Assembly (NCBI GenBank): GCA_016934955.1
Contig: JAFGRY010000009.1
Span: 149,496-213,495, forward strand
Direction of reading: 5' to 3'
Source of the DNA: a bacterium
GTDB taxonomy: Bacteria; Zhuqueibacterota; QNDG01; JAGLOF01
Length of the DNA: 64,000 nt
Below, piece after piece: positions 8,702-18,037 of the stretch (its first letter is position 1; the number at the start of each line of letters is the position of its first letter). The notes beneath the pieces were generated by a model that was not told the origin of the DNA, did not search any database, and was given only the letters and a program-made list of their open reading frames with translations. The position numbers and the translations under genes are program-made.

Positions 8702-10516
8702 ATGACAGCTGCTGCCAGCACACAGACGGCGAAACCGGTACATCGTCTTCGCACCGGGCTTCCGAAAATCGGCATCAGGCCGGTGATCGACGGCCGCCGC
8801 AAAGGAGTCCGGGAATCTCTGGAAGAGCAGACAATGACCATGGCCCGGAACGCCGCGGCCCTTCTGTCCGCAGAGCTCCGTCATCCCTGCGGTCTGCCGG
8901 TGGAATGCGCCATTGCCGACACCTGCATCGGCGGTGTGGCCGAAGCCGCCGACTGCGCGGAGAAATTCAGCCGTGCCGGTGTCGGCGTATCGCTTACCGT
9001 TACCCCCTGCTGGTGTTACGGGACCGAAGTGATGGACACCGATCCCCTGATCCCCAAAGCGGTCTGGGGATTCAACGGAACCGAGCGGCCCGGCGCCGTC
9101 TATCTGGCCGCGGCCCTGGCAGGATACAATCAGAAGGGACTTCCCGCCTTTTCCATTTACGGCCGGGATGTGCAGGACGCCGGTGACGAGTCCATCCCCG
9201 CCGATGTCCAGGCAAAACTGCTCAATTTCGCCCGGGCCGGACTGGCAGCGGCCGGCATGCGGGGCACCTCCTACCTGTCCGTTGGATCGGTCTCAATGGG
9301 GATCGCCGGATCCGTGGTGGACGATCACTTCTTCAGCGACTACCTTGGCATGCGGAACGAGTATGTTGATATGAGCGAACTGGTGCGGCGCATGGAGGAG
9401 TCCATCTACGACAAGGATGAATTCAAACGGGCCATGGCCTGGGTGAAGGCCGGTTGCCGGGAAGGCGAGGACGTCAATAAAAAGGCGCTGCAGCACAGCC
9501 GGGAAGAGAAAGACCGGGAATGGGAGGTGTCGGTAATGATGACCATGATCATCCGGGATCTCATGGTCGGCAATCCCGCGCTGGCGGAGATGGGCTTCGG
9601 AGAAGAGGCGCTGGGACACAACGCCCTGGCAGCCGGCTTTCAGGGGCAGCGGCAGTGGACCGACCATTTCCCCAACGGTGATGTGGCCGAGGCCATTCTC
9701 AACAGTTCCTTTGACTGGAACGGCATCAGGCAGCCCTATATCGTGGCCACCGAGAACGACAGCCTCAACGGCGCCGCCATGCTTTTCGGTCATCTGCTGA
9801 CCGGCACCGCCCAGATCTTCTCCGATGTGCGCACCTACTGGAGCCCTGAGGCGGTGAAGCGGGTTACAGGCGCCGTACTCAAGGGGCGTGCTGAGAACGG
9901 TATTATTCACCTGATCAATTCGGGACCAACGGCCCTCGACGGCACCGGGCGGCAGACGTCGGACGGGAAACCGGCCATAAAGCCCTTCTGGGAGATCAGC
10001 GGGGACGAGGTGAAGCGGTGTCTGGAAGCGACCGACTGGTGTGCCGCTGAACTGGAATATTTCCGCGGGGGCGGATTTTCCACCCAGTTCCTGACCGTGC
10101 CCGATATGCCGGTGACCATGTCCCGGATCAACCTGATCAAGGGGCTGGGTCCGGTACTTCAGATCGCGGAAGGATACACGGTCGGCATTCCCGACGCCGT
10201 TCATGAGAAACTGAACCGCCGCACCAGCCCCACCTGGCCGACAACCTGGTTCGCTCCCCGGCTCACCGGCAAGGGAGCCTTCAGGGATGTCTACAGCGTG
10301 ATGGCGAACTGGGGTGCCAATCACGGCGCCATCAGTTTCGGTCACGTCGGGCAGCGGCTGATTACCCTGGCATCGATCCTGAGAATCCCGGTGAACATGC
10401 ATAATGTGCCCGCTGAACAGGTGTTCCGGCCCTCCGCCTGGTCCATGTTCGGCACCGGAGAGCCTGAGAGCGCCGATTTCAGAGCCTGCCGCACCTACGG
10501 ACCGCTCTACCGTTAG
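8702..10516 (+). CDS. fucI: L-fucose isomerase
   Basis: Converts L-fucose to L-fuculose, the first cytoplasmic step of the pathway. The protein is 604 aa, the usual FucI length, and is recognisable throughout: '[20 protein letters not shown]', '[14 protein letters not shown]', '[13 protein letters not shown]', '[17 protein letters not shown]', '[14 protein letters not shown]'. The Mn2+ ligands expected from E. coli FucI are the Glu in '[13 protein letters not shown]', the Asp in '[11 protein letters not shown]' and a His in '[16 protein letters not shown]'; all three are present. An AAGGAG ribosome site lies just before the ATG. It has no signal peptide, consistent with the cytoplasm. It is directly followed by lutA. 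Very confident. Confidence 0.96.
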   Translation: MTAAASTQTAKPVHRLRTGLPKIGIRPVIDGRRKGVRESLEEQTMTMARNAAALLSAELRHPCGLPVECAIADTCIGGVAEAADCAEKFSRAGVGVSLTVTPCWCYGTEVMDTDPLIPKAVWGFNGTERPGAVYLAAALAGYNQKGLPAFSIYGRDVQDAGDESIPADVQAKLLNFARAGLAAAGMRGTSYLSVGSVSMGIAGSVVDDHFFSDYLGMRNEYVDMSELVRRMEESIYDKDEFKRAMAWVKAGCREGEDVNKKALQHSREEKDREWEVSVMMTMIIRDLMVGNPALAEMGFGEEALGHNALAAGFQGQRQWTDHFPNGDVAEAILNSSFDWNGIRQPYIVATENDSLNGAAMLFGHLLTGTAQIFSDVRTYWSPEAVKRVTGAVLKGRAENGIIHLINSGPTALDGTGRQTSDGKPAIKPFWEISGDEVKRCLEATDWCAAELEYFRGGGFSTQFLTVPDMPVTMSRINLIKGLGPVLQIAEGYTVGIPDAVHEKLNRRTSPTWPTTWFAPRLTGKGAFRDVYSVMANWGANHGAISFGHVGQRLITLASILRIPVNMHNVPAEQVFRPSAWSMFGTGEPESADFRACRTYGPLYR

Positions 10517-10539
10517 CACGAGCGAAATAAAGGAACGCC

Positions 10540-11271
10540 ATGAAACTGTCGCTGTTTATTCCCTGCCTGACCGAGCATCTCTATCCAGATTCCGGCATCT
10601 CCATGGTGAAAGTTCTGGAACATCTCGGGTATGAGATCGATTACGTGGAAAACCAGACCTGCTGCGGCCAGCCGGCCTTCAATTCCGGATACCGGAAAGA
10701 GATCGTGCCGGTCGCCGAGCGCTTTATCGAGCTCTTTCAGGACAAGGAGTGCGTCATCGCTCCCTCGGGATCCTGCGTTGCCATGGTCCGGGTCTTCTAT
10801 GATACGCTCGCGCTGAATCCCGCCCTGAAGCCGGGTCTCGAGTCCCTGAAAAGCCGGCTGTTCGAGTTTACCGAATTTCTGGGAGCGAATGCCGATCTGG
10901 AGAAACTGAAAGGGAGTTTTCCCCACCGGGTGACCTATCACGACTCCTGTCACCTCAACCGGGAACTGGGCGTGCGGGAGCAGCCGCGCAGGCTGCTGCA
11001 CAATATACCCGATATCGATTTTGTGGAAATGGACCATGCGGATCAGTGCTGCGGGTTCGGCGGGACCTTTTCCTATAAATTCGCCGCTATCTCCGTGGCC
11101 ATGGTCAAACAGAAGTGTGATTACATCGAGGCCACCGGCGCCGAGTACTGCGTCGGGGCCGATTCAAGCTGTCTCATGAACATCGAGGGCTACCTGAGAA
11201 AGCACCGCATGAACGGCCGGACCATCCACATCGCCAATCTGCTGGCCGAGAGCATCGGGTCGGCACCGTAA
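10540..11271 (+). CDS. lutA: LutA-type (Fe-S)-binding subunit of the L-lactate oxidation complex
   Basis: The 243-residue protein has two CCG domains characteristic of LutA/YkgE and heterodisulfide-reductase-like subunits. One has 'NQTCCGQPAFNSGY' near residue 45. The other has 'YHDSCHLNRELG' and 'ADQCCGFGGTFSYKF' (about residues 145-180). In Bacillus and E. coli, LutABC (YkgEFG) oxidise L-lactate to pyruvate. The start is ATG with 'aaaggaac' upstream. The gene follows fucI by 23 bases and precedes lutB by 59. In this operon the likely job is to consume lactate made from fucose-derived lactaldehyde. Confidence 0.92.
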   Translation: MKLSLFIPCLTEHLYPDSGISMVKVLEHLGYEIDYVENQTCCGQPAFNSGYRKEIVPVAERFIELFQDKECVIAPSGSCVAMVRVFYDTLALNPALKPGLESLKSRLFEFTEFLGANADLEKLKGSFPHRVTYHDSCHLNRELGVREQPRRLLHNIPDIDFVEMDHADQCCGFGGTFSYKFAAISVAMVKQKCDYIEATGAEYCVGADSSCLMNIEGYLRKHRMNGRTIHIANLLAESIGSAP

Positions 11272-11330
11272 CCGGTCCGCCGCCTGATTCGGGCACAGCC
11301 CCGGAATTATCCGCACGTAAGGAGTGACGC

Positions 11331-12731
11331 ATGCACCCAACGCCGCTCAAGGTGAAACAGTATATCAAACAGGCCCTGCACGATGATCAGCTCAGGGCCG
11401 CGGTGGCCAAGGCAACCGCAACCGCCGTGGAAAAACGGCAGGAGCGGGCGAATGAAACCCCCTATTGGGAACAATTGCGGGAAACGGCCCATGCCTGTAA
11501 AAAGGAGGTGATCGATCATCTCGCTTCCTATCTCGAGCAGTTCGAGAAACGGTGCGCCGGGAACGGGATTGTCGTTCACTGGGCTGCTGATGCCGCCGAG
11601 GGACGGGAGATCATCGGGAGACTCGCCCGGGAACGGGGCGTGAAAAAGATCGTCAAATCGAAATCCCTGACAACGGAGGAGATAGGGCTGAACGAGGCCC
11701 TGATCGGCGCCGGCATCGAGACGATCGAAACCGACCTGGGCGAATACATCGTTCAGCTGGAAGGGAAGATCCCGTCCCACCTTACCATGCCCGCCCTTCA
11801 CCTCTCCCGCCGCGATGTGGGAAGAATCTTCAGTGAAAAACTGGGCGTGCCCTATACCGATGATCCCAACGAGCTGCTGGGTATCGCCCGGAAGAACCTG
11901 CGGGAACATTTTCTCACCGCGGACATGGGAATCACGGGGGTTAATTTCGGTCTCGCGGACGCGGGCAGTTTCTGTGTGATCGAGAACGAGGCCAACGCCC
12001 ACCTCTCGCTTTCCCTGCCGCCGGTCCACGTGGCGGTGATGGGTATCGAAAAACTCATCCCGTCACGAAAGGACCTGCCGGTTTTTCTGAAGCTGCTGGC
12101 GCCCAGCGCCACCGGTCAGAGGTCCTCATCATACGTGAACATCATCGGAGGGCCCAGCCGGACGCCCTTTAAAGAGGGGCCGAAGGAGGTGCACCTGGTG
12201 CTGCTGGACAACGGCCGCTCACGGATTGTGCAGGATGCGGTGCTGCGGGAATCGCTCTACTGTATCCGGTGCGGCGCCTGCCTGAACACCTGTCCGGTCT
12301 ATCAGCAGATCGGCGGGCACGCTTACGGCTGGGTCTACATGGGGCCCATCGGGTCCATACTGATCCCCCAATACCTCGGAGAGGATGAGGGGCGCTACCC
12401 GCCCTTCATGTGCAGTCTCTGCGTCGCCTGCCGGGACAACTGTCCGGTGCAGATCGATCTTCCCGGCCATCTGCTTGCCATGCGCAACCGGGTCGTGGAA
12501 GCGGGAAAATCCCTCCCCGCTGAAAAGGCGGGCATGCGGCTCTGGGCGTTTTTTGCCGCGAGGCCGCTGCTCTATCGGTTCGTTACCTGGTTCCCGGGCA
12601 AACTGCAGCTGCTTCTGCCCGGGAAAACGGCGTTTCCCGCTCCGGGGTACATGAAGGAGAGGGCGCTGGGGCGGTTCGATTCCAAGGGATTCCGGCGCCG
12701 GTTTTACACACACCAAAAACAGGGCGGATGA
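11331..12731 (+). CDS. lutB: LutB-type iron-sulfur subunit of the L-lactate oxidation complex
   Basis: The 466-aa protein combines an N-terminal LUD domain (about residues 60-290; 'KKIVKSKSLTTEEIGLNEAL', 'GITGVNFGLADAGSFCVIENE') with a ferredoxin-like segment holding two [4Fe-4S] motifs, 'CIRCGACLNTCPVY' (about residue 308) and 'CSLCVACRDNCPV' (about residue 362). This is the standard LutB/YkgF layout and length. AAGGAG precedes the ATG. Its stop overlaps the lutC start (ATGA at 12728-12731), so the two are translationally coupled. Function is by family; the electron acceptor is not evident from the sequence. Confidence 0.93.
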   Translation: MHPTPLKVKQYIKQALHDDQLRAAVAKATATAVEKRQERANETPYWEQLRETAHACKKEVIDHLASYLEQFEKRCAGNGIVVHWAADAAEGREIIGRLARERGVKKIVKSKSLTTEEIGLNEALIGAGIETIETDLGEYIVQLEGKIPSHLTMPALHLSRRDVGRIFSEKLGVPYTDDPNELLGIARKNLREHFLTADMGITGVNFGLADAGSFCVIENEANAHLSLSLPPVHVAVMGIEKLIPSRKDLPVFLKLLAPSATGQRSSSYVNIIGGPSRTPFKEGPKEVHLVLLDNGRSRIVQDAVLRESLYCIRCGACLNTCPVYQQIGGHAYGWVYMGPIGSILIPQYLGEDEGRYPPFMCSLCVACRDNCPVQIDLPGHLLAMRNRVVEAGKSLPAEKAGMRLWAFFAARPLLYRFVTWFPGKLQLLLPGKTAFPAPGYMKERALGRFDSKGFRRRFYTHQKQGG

Positions 12732-13435
12732 GTATGACACCCGAAGAGAACGGAACAGTGATGAGCAGGAGCAGGCGGAGCGTGCTCGATGCGCTGGCCG
12801 CCGCGGGCGCGGGCGGCACAGAGCCGTCTGCACTGGACGGCAAACGAAGCGGCGTGCTGAGAGCGGTCCGGCATGATTTCAGCGGGAACACCGCGGTCCT
12901 GGCGCGGCGGTTCGCGGCAGAACTCGCAGCCGCGGACGGGGAGACGATTGCCGTGAAAGATCTGAAAGCCGCGGCCGATACGGTCCGGAATATACTCAAG
13001 GAAGAAGGCGCACCTACCCTGGCCCTGACGGATGAGAAAGAATGCCGTTCCATAGGGGCTATGCTCGAAAAGAGCGGTGATATTGATCTATGGAGGGCCG
13101 ATACCGCTGAAGGGGAACAGCGGAAAGCAAGGGCCGCCGGAATACGGGTGTCGCTTGTAAAGGCGGCATGCGGCATCGCCGATATCGGCAGCGTGGGATT
13201 TTTCTATGCCGATTCGGGAACGAGTTATCCTCATTTCCTGTCCGAAACCGTTATTGTCCTGCTGCCGTCGGAGGATCTGCTGCCTGACCAGTTCGCCCTT
13301 TTTGAAACCTATCCCGAATCAAAGACGAACAATATGGTGATGGTGAACGGCCCCAGCAGAACCGCGGATATTGAAAAAGTGCTGATCCTGGGAGCGCACG
13401 GGCCGAGGCGGCTCGTGGTGCTGCTGCTGGATTGA
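12728..13435 (+). CDS. lutC: LutC-type LUD-domain subunit of the L-lactate oxidation complex
   Basis: A 235-aa LUD-domain protein, third part of the LutABC set. The C-terminal half has the LUD pattern: 'VSLVKAACGIADIGSVGFFYAD', 'VIVLLPSEDLLPDQ', 'NNMVMVNGPSRTADIEKVLILGAHGPRRLVVLLL' (given here in parts). The start overlaps the lutB stop by four bases. The first 35 residues are poorly conserved, and an internal ATG ('MSRSRRS', 12761) is an alternative start. It is cytoplasmic, with no signal or metal motif. The fuculokinase gene follows after 27 bases. Confidence 0.88.
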   Translation: MSMTPEENGTVMSRSRRSVLDALAAAGAGGTEPSALDGKRSGVLRAVRHDFSGNTAVLARRFAAELAAADGETIAVKDLKAAADTVRNILKEEGAPTLALTDEKECRSIGAMLEKSGDIDLWRADTAEGEQRKARAAGIRVSLVKAACGIADIGSVGFFYADSGTSYPHFLSETVIVLLPSEDLLPDQFALFETYPESKTNNMVMVNGPSRTADIEKVLILGAHGPRRLVVLLLD

Positions 13436-13462
13436 GATCCTGATCGTGCGCAAGGAACCGCT

Positions 13463-14947
13463 ATGGATGTGAAACAGTATCTCGCCTTTGACATCGGAGC
13501 CGGCAGCGGCAGGGCCATTCTCGGCAGCGTGAGCGCGGATCGGCTGACCCTGCGGGAAATGCACCGCTTTGAAAACAAGCCGTGTGAAAAGAACGGCCAT
13601 CTCTTCTGGGACATGCCCTATCTGTTCGACCAGCTGAGGCAGGGGATGCGCCGAACCGCGGCGGCCGGGCATGCCGTCCTTGACGGGATCGGGGTCGATA
13701 CCTGGGGCGTCGATTTCGCTCTGCTGGACAGCGGGGGACGGCTGCTGGGGAATCCATACATGTACCGGGACAGCCGCACCGACGGGATGATGGAAAAAGC
13801 GTTTGCCATCGTCCCCAGACGGGAGATATATGCCATTACCGGTACCCAGTTCATGCAGCTGAACACGATTTTTCAGCTGTTGAGTATGGCCGACACTGGT
13901 GATCCCGCGCTGCAGGAGGCCGCCCATCTTCTGTTCATGCCCGATCTCTTCACCCATTTTCTTACCGGTGAAATACATTCTGAGTACACCATAGCGTCCA
14001 CCTCGCAGCTGCTGGATGCCCGTACACGGCGATGGTCCTCTTCACTGATGCAGCGGCTGGGCCTGCCGGTGAACATCATGAGCCCCATTATCGAACCGGG
14101 AACGAAGATCGGACCGCTTAAAGAAGAGGTGCTGCGCGAGACCGGTCTTGTCCGAGCGGGGGTCATCGCCCCCGCCTGTCATGACACGGCCAGCGCCGTA
14201 GCCGCTGTGCCGGCGAGGGGAGAAAACTGGGCCTATCTGAGCTCAGGCACCTGGTCGCTTATCGGCGTTGAAAACGATGAGCCGATTATCGATGACACCT
14301 CTCTGGCTGCCAACTTCACCAACGAAGGAGGCGTCAGCGGCACCATTCGTTTTCTCAGTAACTGCATGGGACTGTGGCTGCTGCAGGAGTGCCGGCGGAT
14401 ATGGGAGGAAGAGGATGGCGAGGAGATTCCCTTTGAAACGCTCATCGACGCGGCCGCGGCCGCTGAGCCATTCGCCTTTCTGATCGATCCGGATCACGGC
14501 TCCTTTTTGAATCCCGAGCATATGCCGGCGGCAATTGCCGCCCGCTGCCGGGAGCAGGAAGGTCGCGCCCCCGCCTCCCGGGGTGCATTCGTCCGCTGTA
14601 TTCTCGAAAGCCTGGCGCTGAAGTACCGGCATATCATCGAAACAATCAACTCTATGCACAGACAGCGTATCGACGTACTGCATATTGTCGGCGGCGGTTC
14701 CCGGAACCGGCTGCTGAATCAGTTTACCGCAGATGCCGCGGGAATACCGGTGGTGACCGGACCGGTGGAAGCGACGGCTGCCGGGAACATCATCATGCAG
14801 GCCATTGCCGCCGGACAGCTGCCCGATCTGCAGACGGCACGGCGCCTGGTGTCCGCGTCATTTCCCCTGGAAACATGTATGCCGCAGAATCGGGAGCAGT
14901 GGGAGCGGATGTATCTTCACTTCAAGCGGATGGTGATTGCCGGCTGA
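13463..14947 (+). CDS. Rhamnulokinase-type FGGY sugar kinase, probable L-fuculokinase
   Basis: Phosphorylates a ketose at O1 with ATP; here probably L-fuculose to L-fuculose-1-phosphate. The 494-aa sequence has the FGGY N-terminal ATP motif 'FDIGAGSGRAILGSV' (residues 9-23), 'GIGVDTWGVDFALLD', 'MYRDSRTDGMM', and the C-terminal 'HIVGGGSRNRLLNQFTADA' plus 'GPVEATAAGN'. By pattern it is closer to RhaB than to classical FucK. No rhamnose isomerase or rhamnulose aldolase is present, while fucI is, so fuculose is the inferred substrate. The ribosome site is 'aaggaa' before the ATG. It is the last gene of the operon and ends 27 bases before the convergent LytTR regulator gene. Confidence 0.88.
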   Translation: MDVKQYLAFDIGAGSGRAILGSVSADRLTLREMHRFENKPCEKNGHLFWDMPYLFDQLRQGMRRTAAAGHAVLDGIGVDTWGVDFALLDSGGRLLGNPYMYRDSRTDGMMEKAFAIVPRREIYAITGTQFMQLNTIFQLLSMADTGDPALQEAAHLLFMPDLFTHFLTGEIHSEYTIASTSQLLDARTRRWSSSLMQRLGLPVNIMSPIIEPGTKIGPLKEEVLRETGLVRAGVIAPACHDTASAVAAVPARGENWAYLSSGTWSLIGVENDEPIIDDTSLAANFTNEGGVSGTIRFLSNCMGLWLLQECRRIWEEEDGEEIPFETLIDAAAAAEPFAFLIDPDHGSFLNPEHMPAAIAARCREQEGRAPASRGAFVRCILESLALKYRHIIETINSMHRQRIDVLHIVGGGSRNRLLNQFTADAAGIPVVTGPVEATAAGNIIMQAIAAGQLPDLQTARRLVSASFPLETCMPQNREQWERMYLHFKRMVIAG

Positions 14948-14974
14948 ATGCCGCCGCTTCATTACCGGGAGCCC

Positions 14975-15724
14975 TCAGAGGCCAATCTTCTCCTTGAAGA
15001 ATTTTACGTAGTTGGCTGAGACAATCGCGTCTTTACCGTTGGCAAACAGCAGCTTATACTTCCCGCCGAACCACTTCTGAATCGTTTGAACACTGTTCAC
15101 ATTGACAATGGTGCCGCGGTGCACCCGCAGGAACACGTCCGGATCGAGGCGGTCTTCAAGCTCTTTGAGCGTGAAGGGGATAATGTCCGACAGGTCGGCG
15201 GTGTTGATGAACGTATACTTGTCTTCGGCGCTGAAATAAAGCACCTCGGCGGCGTCGATGAGCCTGATCGTGTCTCCCTGTTTCACCGAGAAGCGGCGCA
15301 GCCTCGATTCATGCCGAATGATCGAGTCCAGCACCTGCCGGTAGAAGGGGGAAGGCGCTGAATGGTCCGGGATGATTTTCGCCGCCTTGGCAACAGCTCT
15401 GGCCAGTGTGGCCGCCGCAATGGGCTTCATGAGATAATCGACGGTGTTTTCTTCAAACGCCCTCAGAGCATATTCATTATAGGCGGTGGTGAAGATGACA
15501 TACGGCTGGTCGCCGAGCTGTTCCAGCATCTCAAATCCAGAGAGCAGCGGCATGCGGATGTCGAGAAACACGAGGTGCGGCTGCAGTTCCTGGATAACCG
15601 TGAGCGCCTCCCAGCCGTTCGCCGCTTCTCCGGTGATCTCGATTTCCGGATGTTCAGCCAGCATTCGTCTGAGGCGTGATCTTGCCAGTTTTTCATCGTC
15701 GACGATAACGGTCCTAATGGTCAT
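14975..15724 (-). CDS. LytTR-family response regulator
   Basis: A 249-aa two-domain regulator. Residues 1-120 form a CheY-like receiver with 'IVDDEKLARSRLRRML', phospho-acceptor Asp in 'HLVFLDIRMPLLSGFEMLE' (about residue 55), Thr in 'YVIFTTAYNEYALRAF' and Lys in 'DYLMKPI'. Residues about 145-245 form a LytTR DNA-binding domain ('DTIRLIDAAEVLYFSAEDKYTFI', 'VFLRVHRGTIVNVNSVQTI', 'KFFKEKIGL'; quoted in parts). It overlaps the upstream LytS-like kinase gene by 11 bases and is the last gene of a seven-gene minus-strand operon. It is inferred to be the kinase's partner and possibly to regulate the transporter genes it is cotranscribed with. Confidence 0.93.
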   Translation of the reverse strand: MTIRTVIVDDEKLARSRLRRMLAEHPEIEITGEAANGWEALTVIQELQPHLVFLDIRMPLLSGFEMLEQLGDQPYVIFTTAYNEYALRAFEENTVDYLMKPIAAATLARAVAKAAKIIPDHSAPSPFYRQVLDSIIRHESRLRRFSVKQGDTIRLIDAAEVLYFSAEDKYTFINTADLSDIIPFTLKELEDRLDPDVFLRVHRGTIVNVNSVQTIQKWFGGKYKLLFANGKDAIVSANYVKFFKEKIGL

Positions 15725-16787
15725 GTGACTCCCGCATTTCTCCCGGTTTCAGCGGAATCGTTATTGATATGTCTGTCCCTTTACCCGGCTGCGAGCTGAT
15801 ACGAAGCCGCTGGCCGCTGCTGTAGAGCATGTGCAGCCGTTCCTGCACGCTCTTCAGCCCGTATCCGAAGACAATGGTTTCCGGGTCAAATCCGCATCCG
15901 TCATCGCGCACCGAAATCAGCATGTGTCCATCCTGCTGTTCCAGTGAAATGTCGATGGTAACGGGGCGGTCAGTGCGGGCGAGAGCGTGTTTGACTACAT
16001 TGCCGATCAGCGGTTCGATGAGCAGCCCGGGAATACGGACACTTTTCAGCTGGTCGGGACAGTCGATCCGGTAGTTCAGCAGGTCATCGAACCGCATCTT
16101 CTCGAGATCGAGATAATCCCGGATGAGATCCAGTTCCTCTCCGGCCGGGATCAAGGTGCGCTCGGAAATGGCCAGGACATGCCGGTACACCTCAGAGAGC
16201 TTGATGATGCCTTTTTCCGCTTTCTTCGGGTCGTCATATACGAGCGCAGCCAGCGAGTTGAGGGTGTTGAACAGAAAATGGGGATTGAGCTTTGCCTGCA
16301 GGCTGGCCAGGCGCGATTCGGATTCAAGCCGTTTCAGGTGTTCATTTTCTCTGGCTGCAGCGTGGAGTTTTTCCAGCCGTTCATCGAGGTGCGACCGGAG
16401 TGCCATGTACCCGGTCATCACGGCGCTGGAGATCAGCCCGATGATCATGGGCATGGCGAGTGTCCGGATGGTGAAGATAACGAGGCGGCCTTCGAGGATG
16501 AGAAACCCCGCGGTCATACCGAGGAATATGCCGGTGGCGACATTAAGGGAAAAAAGCAGAAAAAAGAGAATGCGGGACAGTTTCGCGATGCGGTCGTAGA
16601 ACGTGACCAGCAGCAGGGAACAGAAGAATGAACACATCGCGGTGTAGGTGAAATTGTTCCCTACAATCCTGAACAAGTGTGTCCCGGAGTTGAAAAAGAG
16701 CAGCTCAATCGCGCTGAAAAACAGGGTGATCGTCCCGACCAGCAGGGCAAGTCCGGTAATGAACCGGCGGTTGATTACCTCGTGAAT
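15714..16787 (-). CDS. LytS-like sensor histidine kinase (His_kinase + HATPase); probable ATT start
   Basis: The C-terminal half is a typical LytS-type kinase: 'LQAKLNPHFLFNTLNSLAALV' (phospho-His), then an ATPase domain with 'IPGLLIEPLIGNVVKHAL' (N box), 'VRDDGCGFDPE' and 'FGYGLKSVQERL'. The N-terminus is membrane-embedded. The first conventional start is TTG at 16676, but the same frame is open upstream and encodes a further hydrophobic helix ('FITGLALLVGTITLFFSAIE'). A perfect AAGGAGGT (16800-16793) is placed 5 bases before an in-frame ATT at 16787. I therefore propose ATT initiation, giving 357 aa instead of 320. The gene overlaps the barrel gene before it and the regulator gene after it, so translation is probably coupled. 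Confidence 0.82.
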   Translation of the reverse strand: MHEVINRRFITGLALLVGTITLFFSAIELLFFNSGTHLFRIVGNNFTYTAMCSFFCSLLLVTFYDRIAKLSRILFFLLFSLNVATGIFLGMTAGFLILEGRLVIFTIRTLAMPMIIGLISSAVMTGYMALRSHLDERLEKLHAAARENEHLKRLESESRLASLQAKLNPHFLFNTLNSLAALVYDDPKKAEKGIIKLSEVYRHVLAISERTLIPAGEELDLIRDYLDLEKMRFDDLLNYRIDCPDQLKSVRIPGLLIEPLIGNVVKHALARTDRPVTIDISLEQQDGHMLISVRDDGCGFDPETIVFGYGLKSVQERLHMLYSSGQRLRISSQPGKGTDISITIPLKPGEMRESHDH

Positions 16788-18037
16788 CTCACACCTCCTT
16801 CCAGCACGTACGACTGGAATATTTCTCCGTATTCACTGCCGTGTCCGCCCTGAAAGATACATCCGCGGCAGAATAAAGTAAAGCTGTTTTTCAGCCGGAG
16901 ATTCAGCTCCGGAATGAGAATGGAGCTGCCGTCGCTGAGATTTAGCAGGAGAACGGATCGCAATGCCGCGGTTCCGGTTGCGGGAACGTCCAGACAGGTA
17001 AAGAGATAATCCTGCATACTCCTGCCGGTTTGTATCAATAGCAGTCCTCTCAGAAGGCTGCCTACGGCCTCCGGATGAGCGGGGATGCCTTCGGCAACTG
17101 TCTCGAGATGGTCCGTGAGTCCTTTCCAGACTTCCGGTTCCATGCCGGCCCCGCTGTGGAAGTATTCTGTTATCAGGAGCATGTTCCCGGGCAGGGTGAC
17201 CTGAAATCCCAGAAGCATGGTCATGACCGGACCGGCTGCATTGCCGCTGCCGGAGACATCGACACCGGCCGATCGAAGATAGCGGGCGGCCGCAGATGCC
17301 CGAGCGTTCCGGTCCAGCAGCAGCTCCCCATGAAGCTCAAGCCGGTCTCCCAGCACCAGGGAGGCATTGGCGCCCACCATCGGCTTTCCCCTGCCGGAAA
17401 GATGGGCGAGAAGAGAGAGGTCGAGGGATCCCAGACTGGTGTAGAGGCGGAAGGCGGCGGCCGGATCGTTCCAGTCCGGAAGGGAGCGGTCGGCTGAAAA
17501 GAGGAGGCATGCCGCAGCTGAGAACCGGTCACCGAAATACTCCAGTTTCAGCAGGTCCCGGCCGTTCTGGCGGCCGTCCCGATTCTCGGGGTCGGCCGGT
17601 GATTTGGCGGGGGCGACAAAGTCCGTGGGATTGAACGCGTAGCCGGTCCCCCATCTGATGAACGATCTCCCGGCCATTACCACCCAGCGGCCCAGTCCCG
17701 CTTCGGCGGTGAGCCCGGTAATCCGTCCCCGGGCCTCCCAGGAACGGAAGCGGCTGATCTCGCCCCGCCAGGAGGCGGAGAGCGCCAGCGGCCCCCGGAC
17801 GCCCGTCCATGCGACCTGCTGGAGCAGCGACGCCTGATGTTCGGGAAAATCGAGCGTCCTGACACTGAATCCATCCGGGTTGAAGAGGCTCGGCCGGTAT
17901 GATGTCACTGACCCCCGGTACACCCCCAGGGTTGACCAGTCGCTGCTGAAGGGCCGCTGCTGTCCCGCGCACAGGGCCGGCAGCAGCCAGACAGCGGCAA
18001 GAAACACGTTCGTGGTGATGGGCACTCTTTTTTTCAT
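16775..18037 (-). CDS. Outer-membrane beta-barrel protein of an ABC-transporter operon
   Basis: A 420-aa protein with a clear signal peptide ('FLAAVWLLPALCAGQQ') and a body rich in alternating hydrophobic/aromatic strands and glycine turns, ending in a strand that closes with '...EGGVRFTR'. 'VMAGRSFIRWGTGYAFNPTDFVAP' resembles the DUF1302/alginate-export-like barrel group, in which 'RWG.GY.FNPTD' is common. No catalytic motif is visible. The start overlaps the LolA-like gene stop by one base (TGATG). Genes for a Lol/MacB-like ABC transporter and a LolA-like protein come just before it, so I infer that this is the outer-membrane component of the same export system. The family call is moderate; the cargo is unknown. 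Confidence 0.7.
   Translation of the reverse strand: MKKRVPITTNVFLAAVWLLPALCAGQQRPFSSDWSTLGVYRGSVTSYRPSLFNPDGFSVRTLDFPEHQASLLQQVAWTGVRGPLALSASWRGEISRFRSWEARGRITGLTAEAGLGRWVVMAGRSFIRWGTGYAFNPTDFVAPAKSPADPENRDGRQNGRDLLKLEYFGDRFSAAACLLFSADRSLPDWNDPAAAFRLYTSLGSLDLSLLAHLSGRGKPMVGANASLVLGDRLELHGELLLDRNARASAAARYLRSAGVDVSGSGNAAGPVMTMLLGFQVTLPGNMLLITEYFHSGAGMEPEVWKGLTDHLETVAEGIPAHPEAVGSLLRGLLLIQTGRSMQDYLFTCLDVPATGTAALRSVLLLNLSDGSSILIPELNLRLKNSFTLFCRGCIFQGGHGSEYGEIFQSYVLEGGVRFTR

Noticed and set aside
7495..8841. 448-codon minus-strand frame over the GH92 end, the GDT1 gene and the fucI start
   Set aside because: Antisense to three well-supported genes, low-complexity composition, no motifs.
13463..14947. 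Kinase as evidence of rhamnose catabolism
   Set aside because: Sequence is RhaB-like, but fucI and fucosidase are present and no rhamnose isomerase or rhamnulose aldolase is seen.
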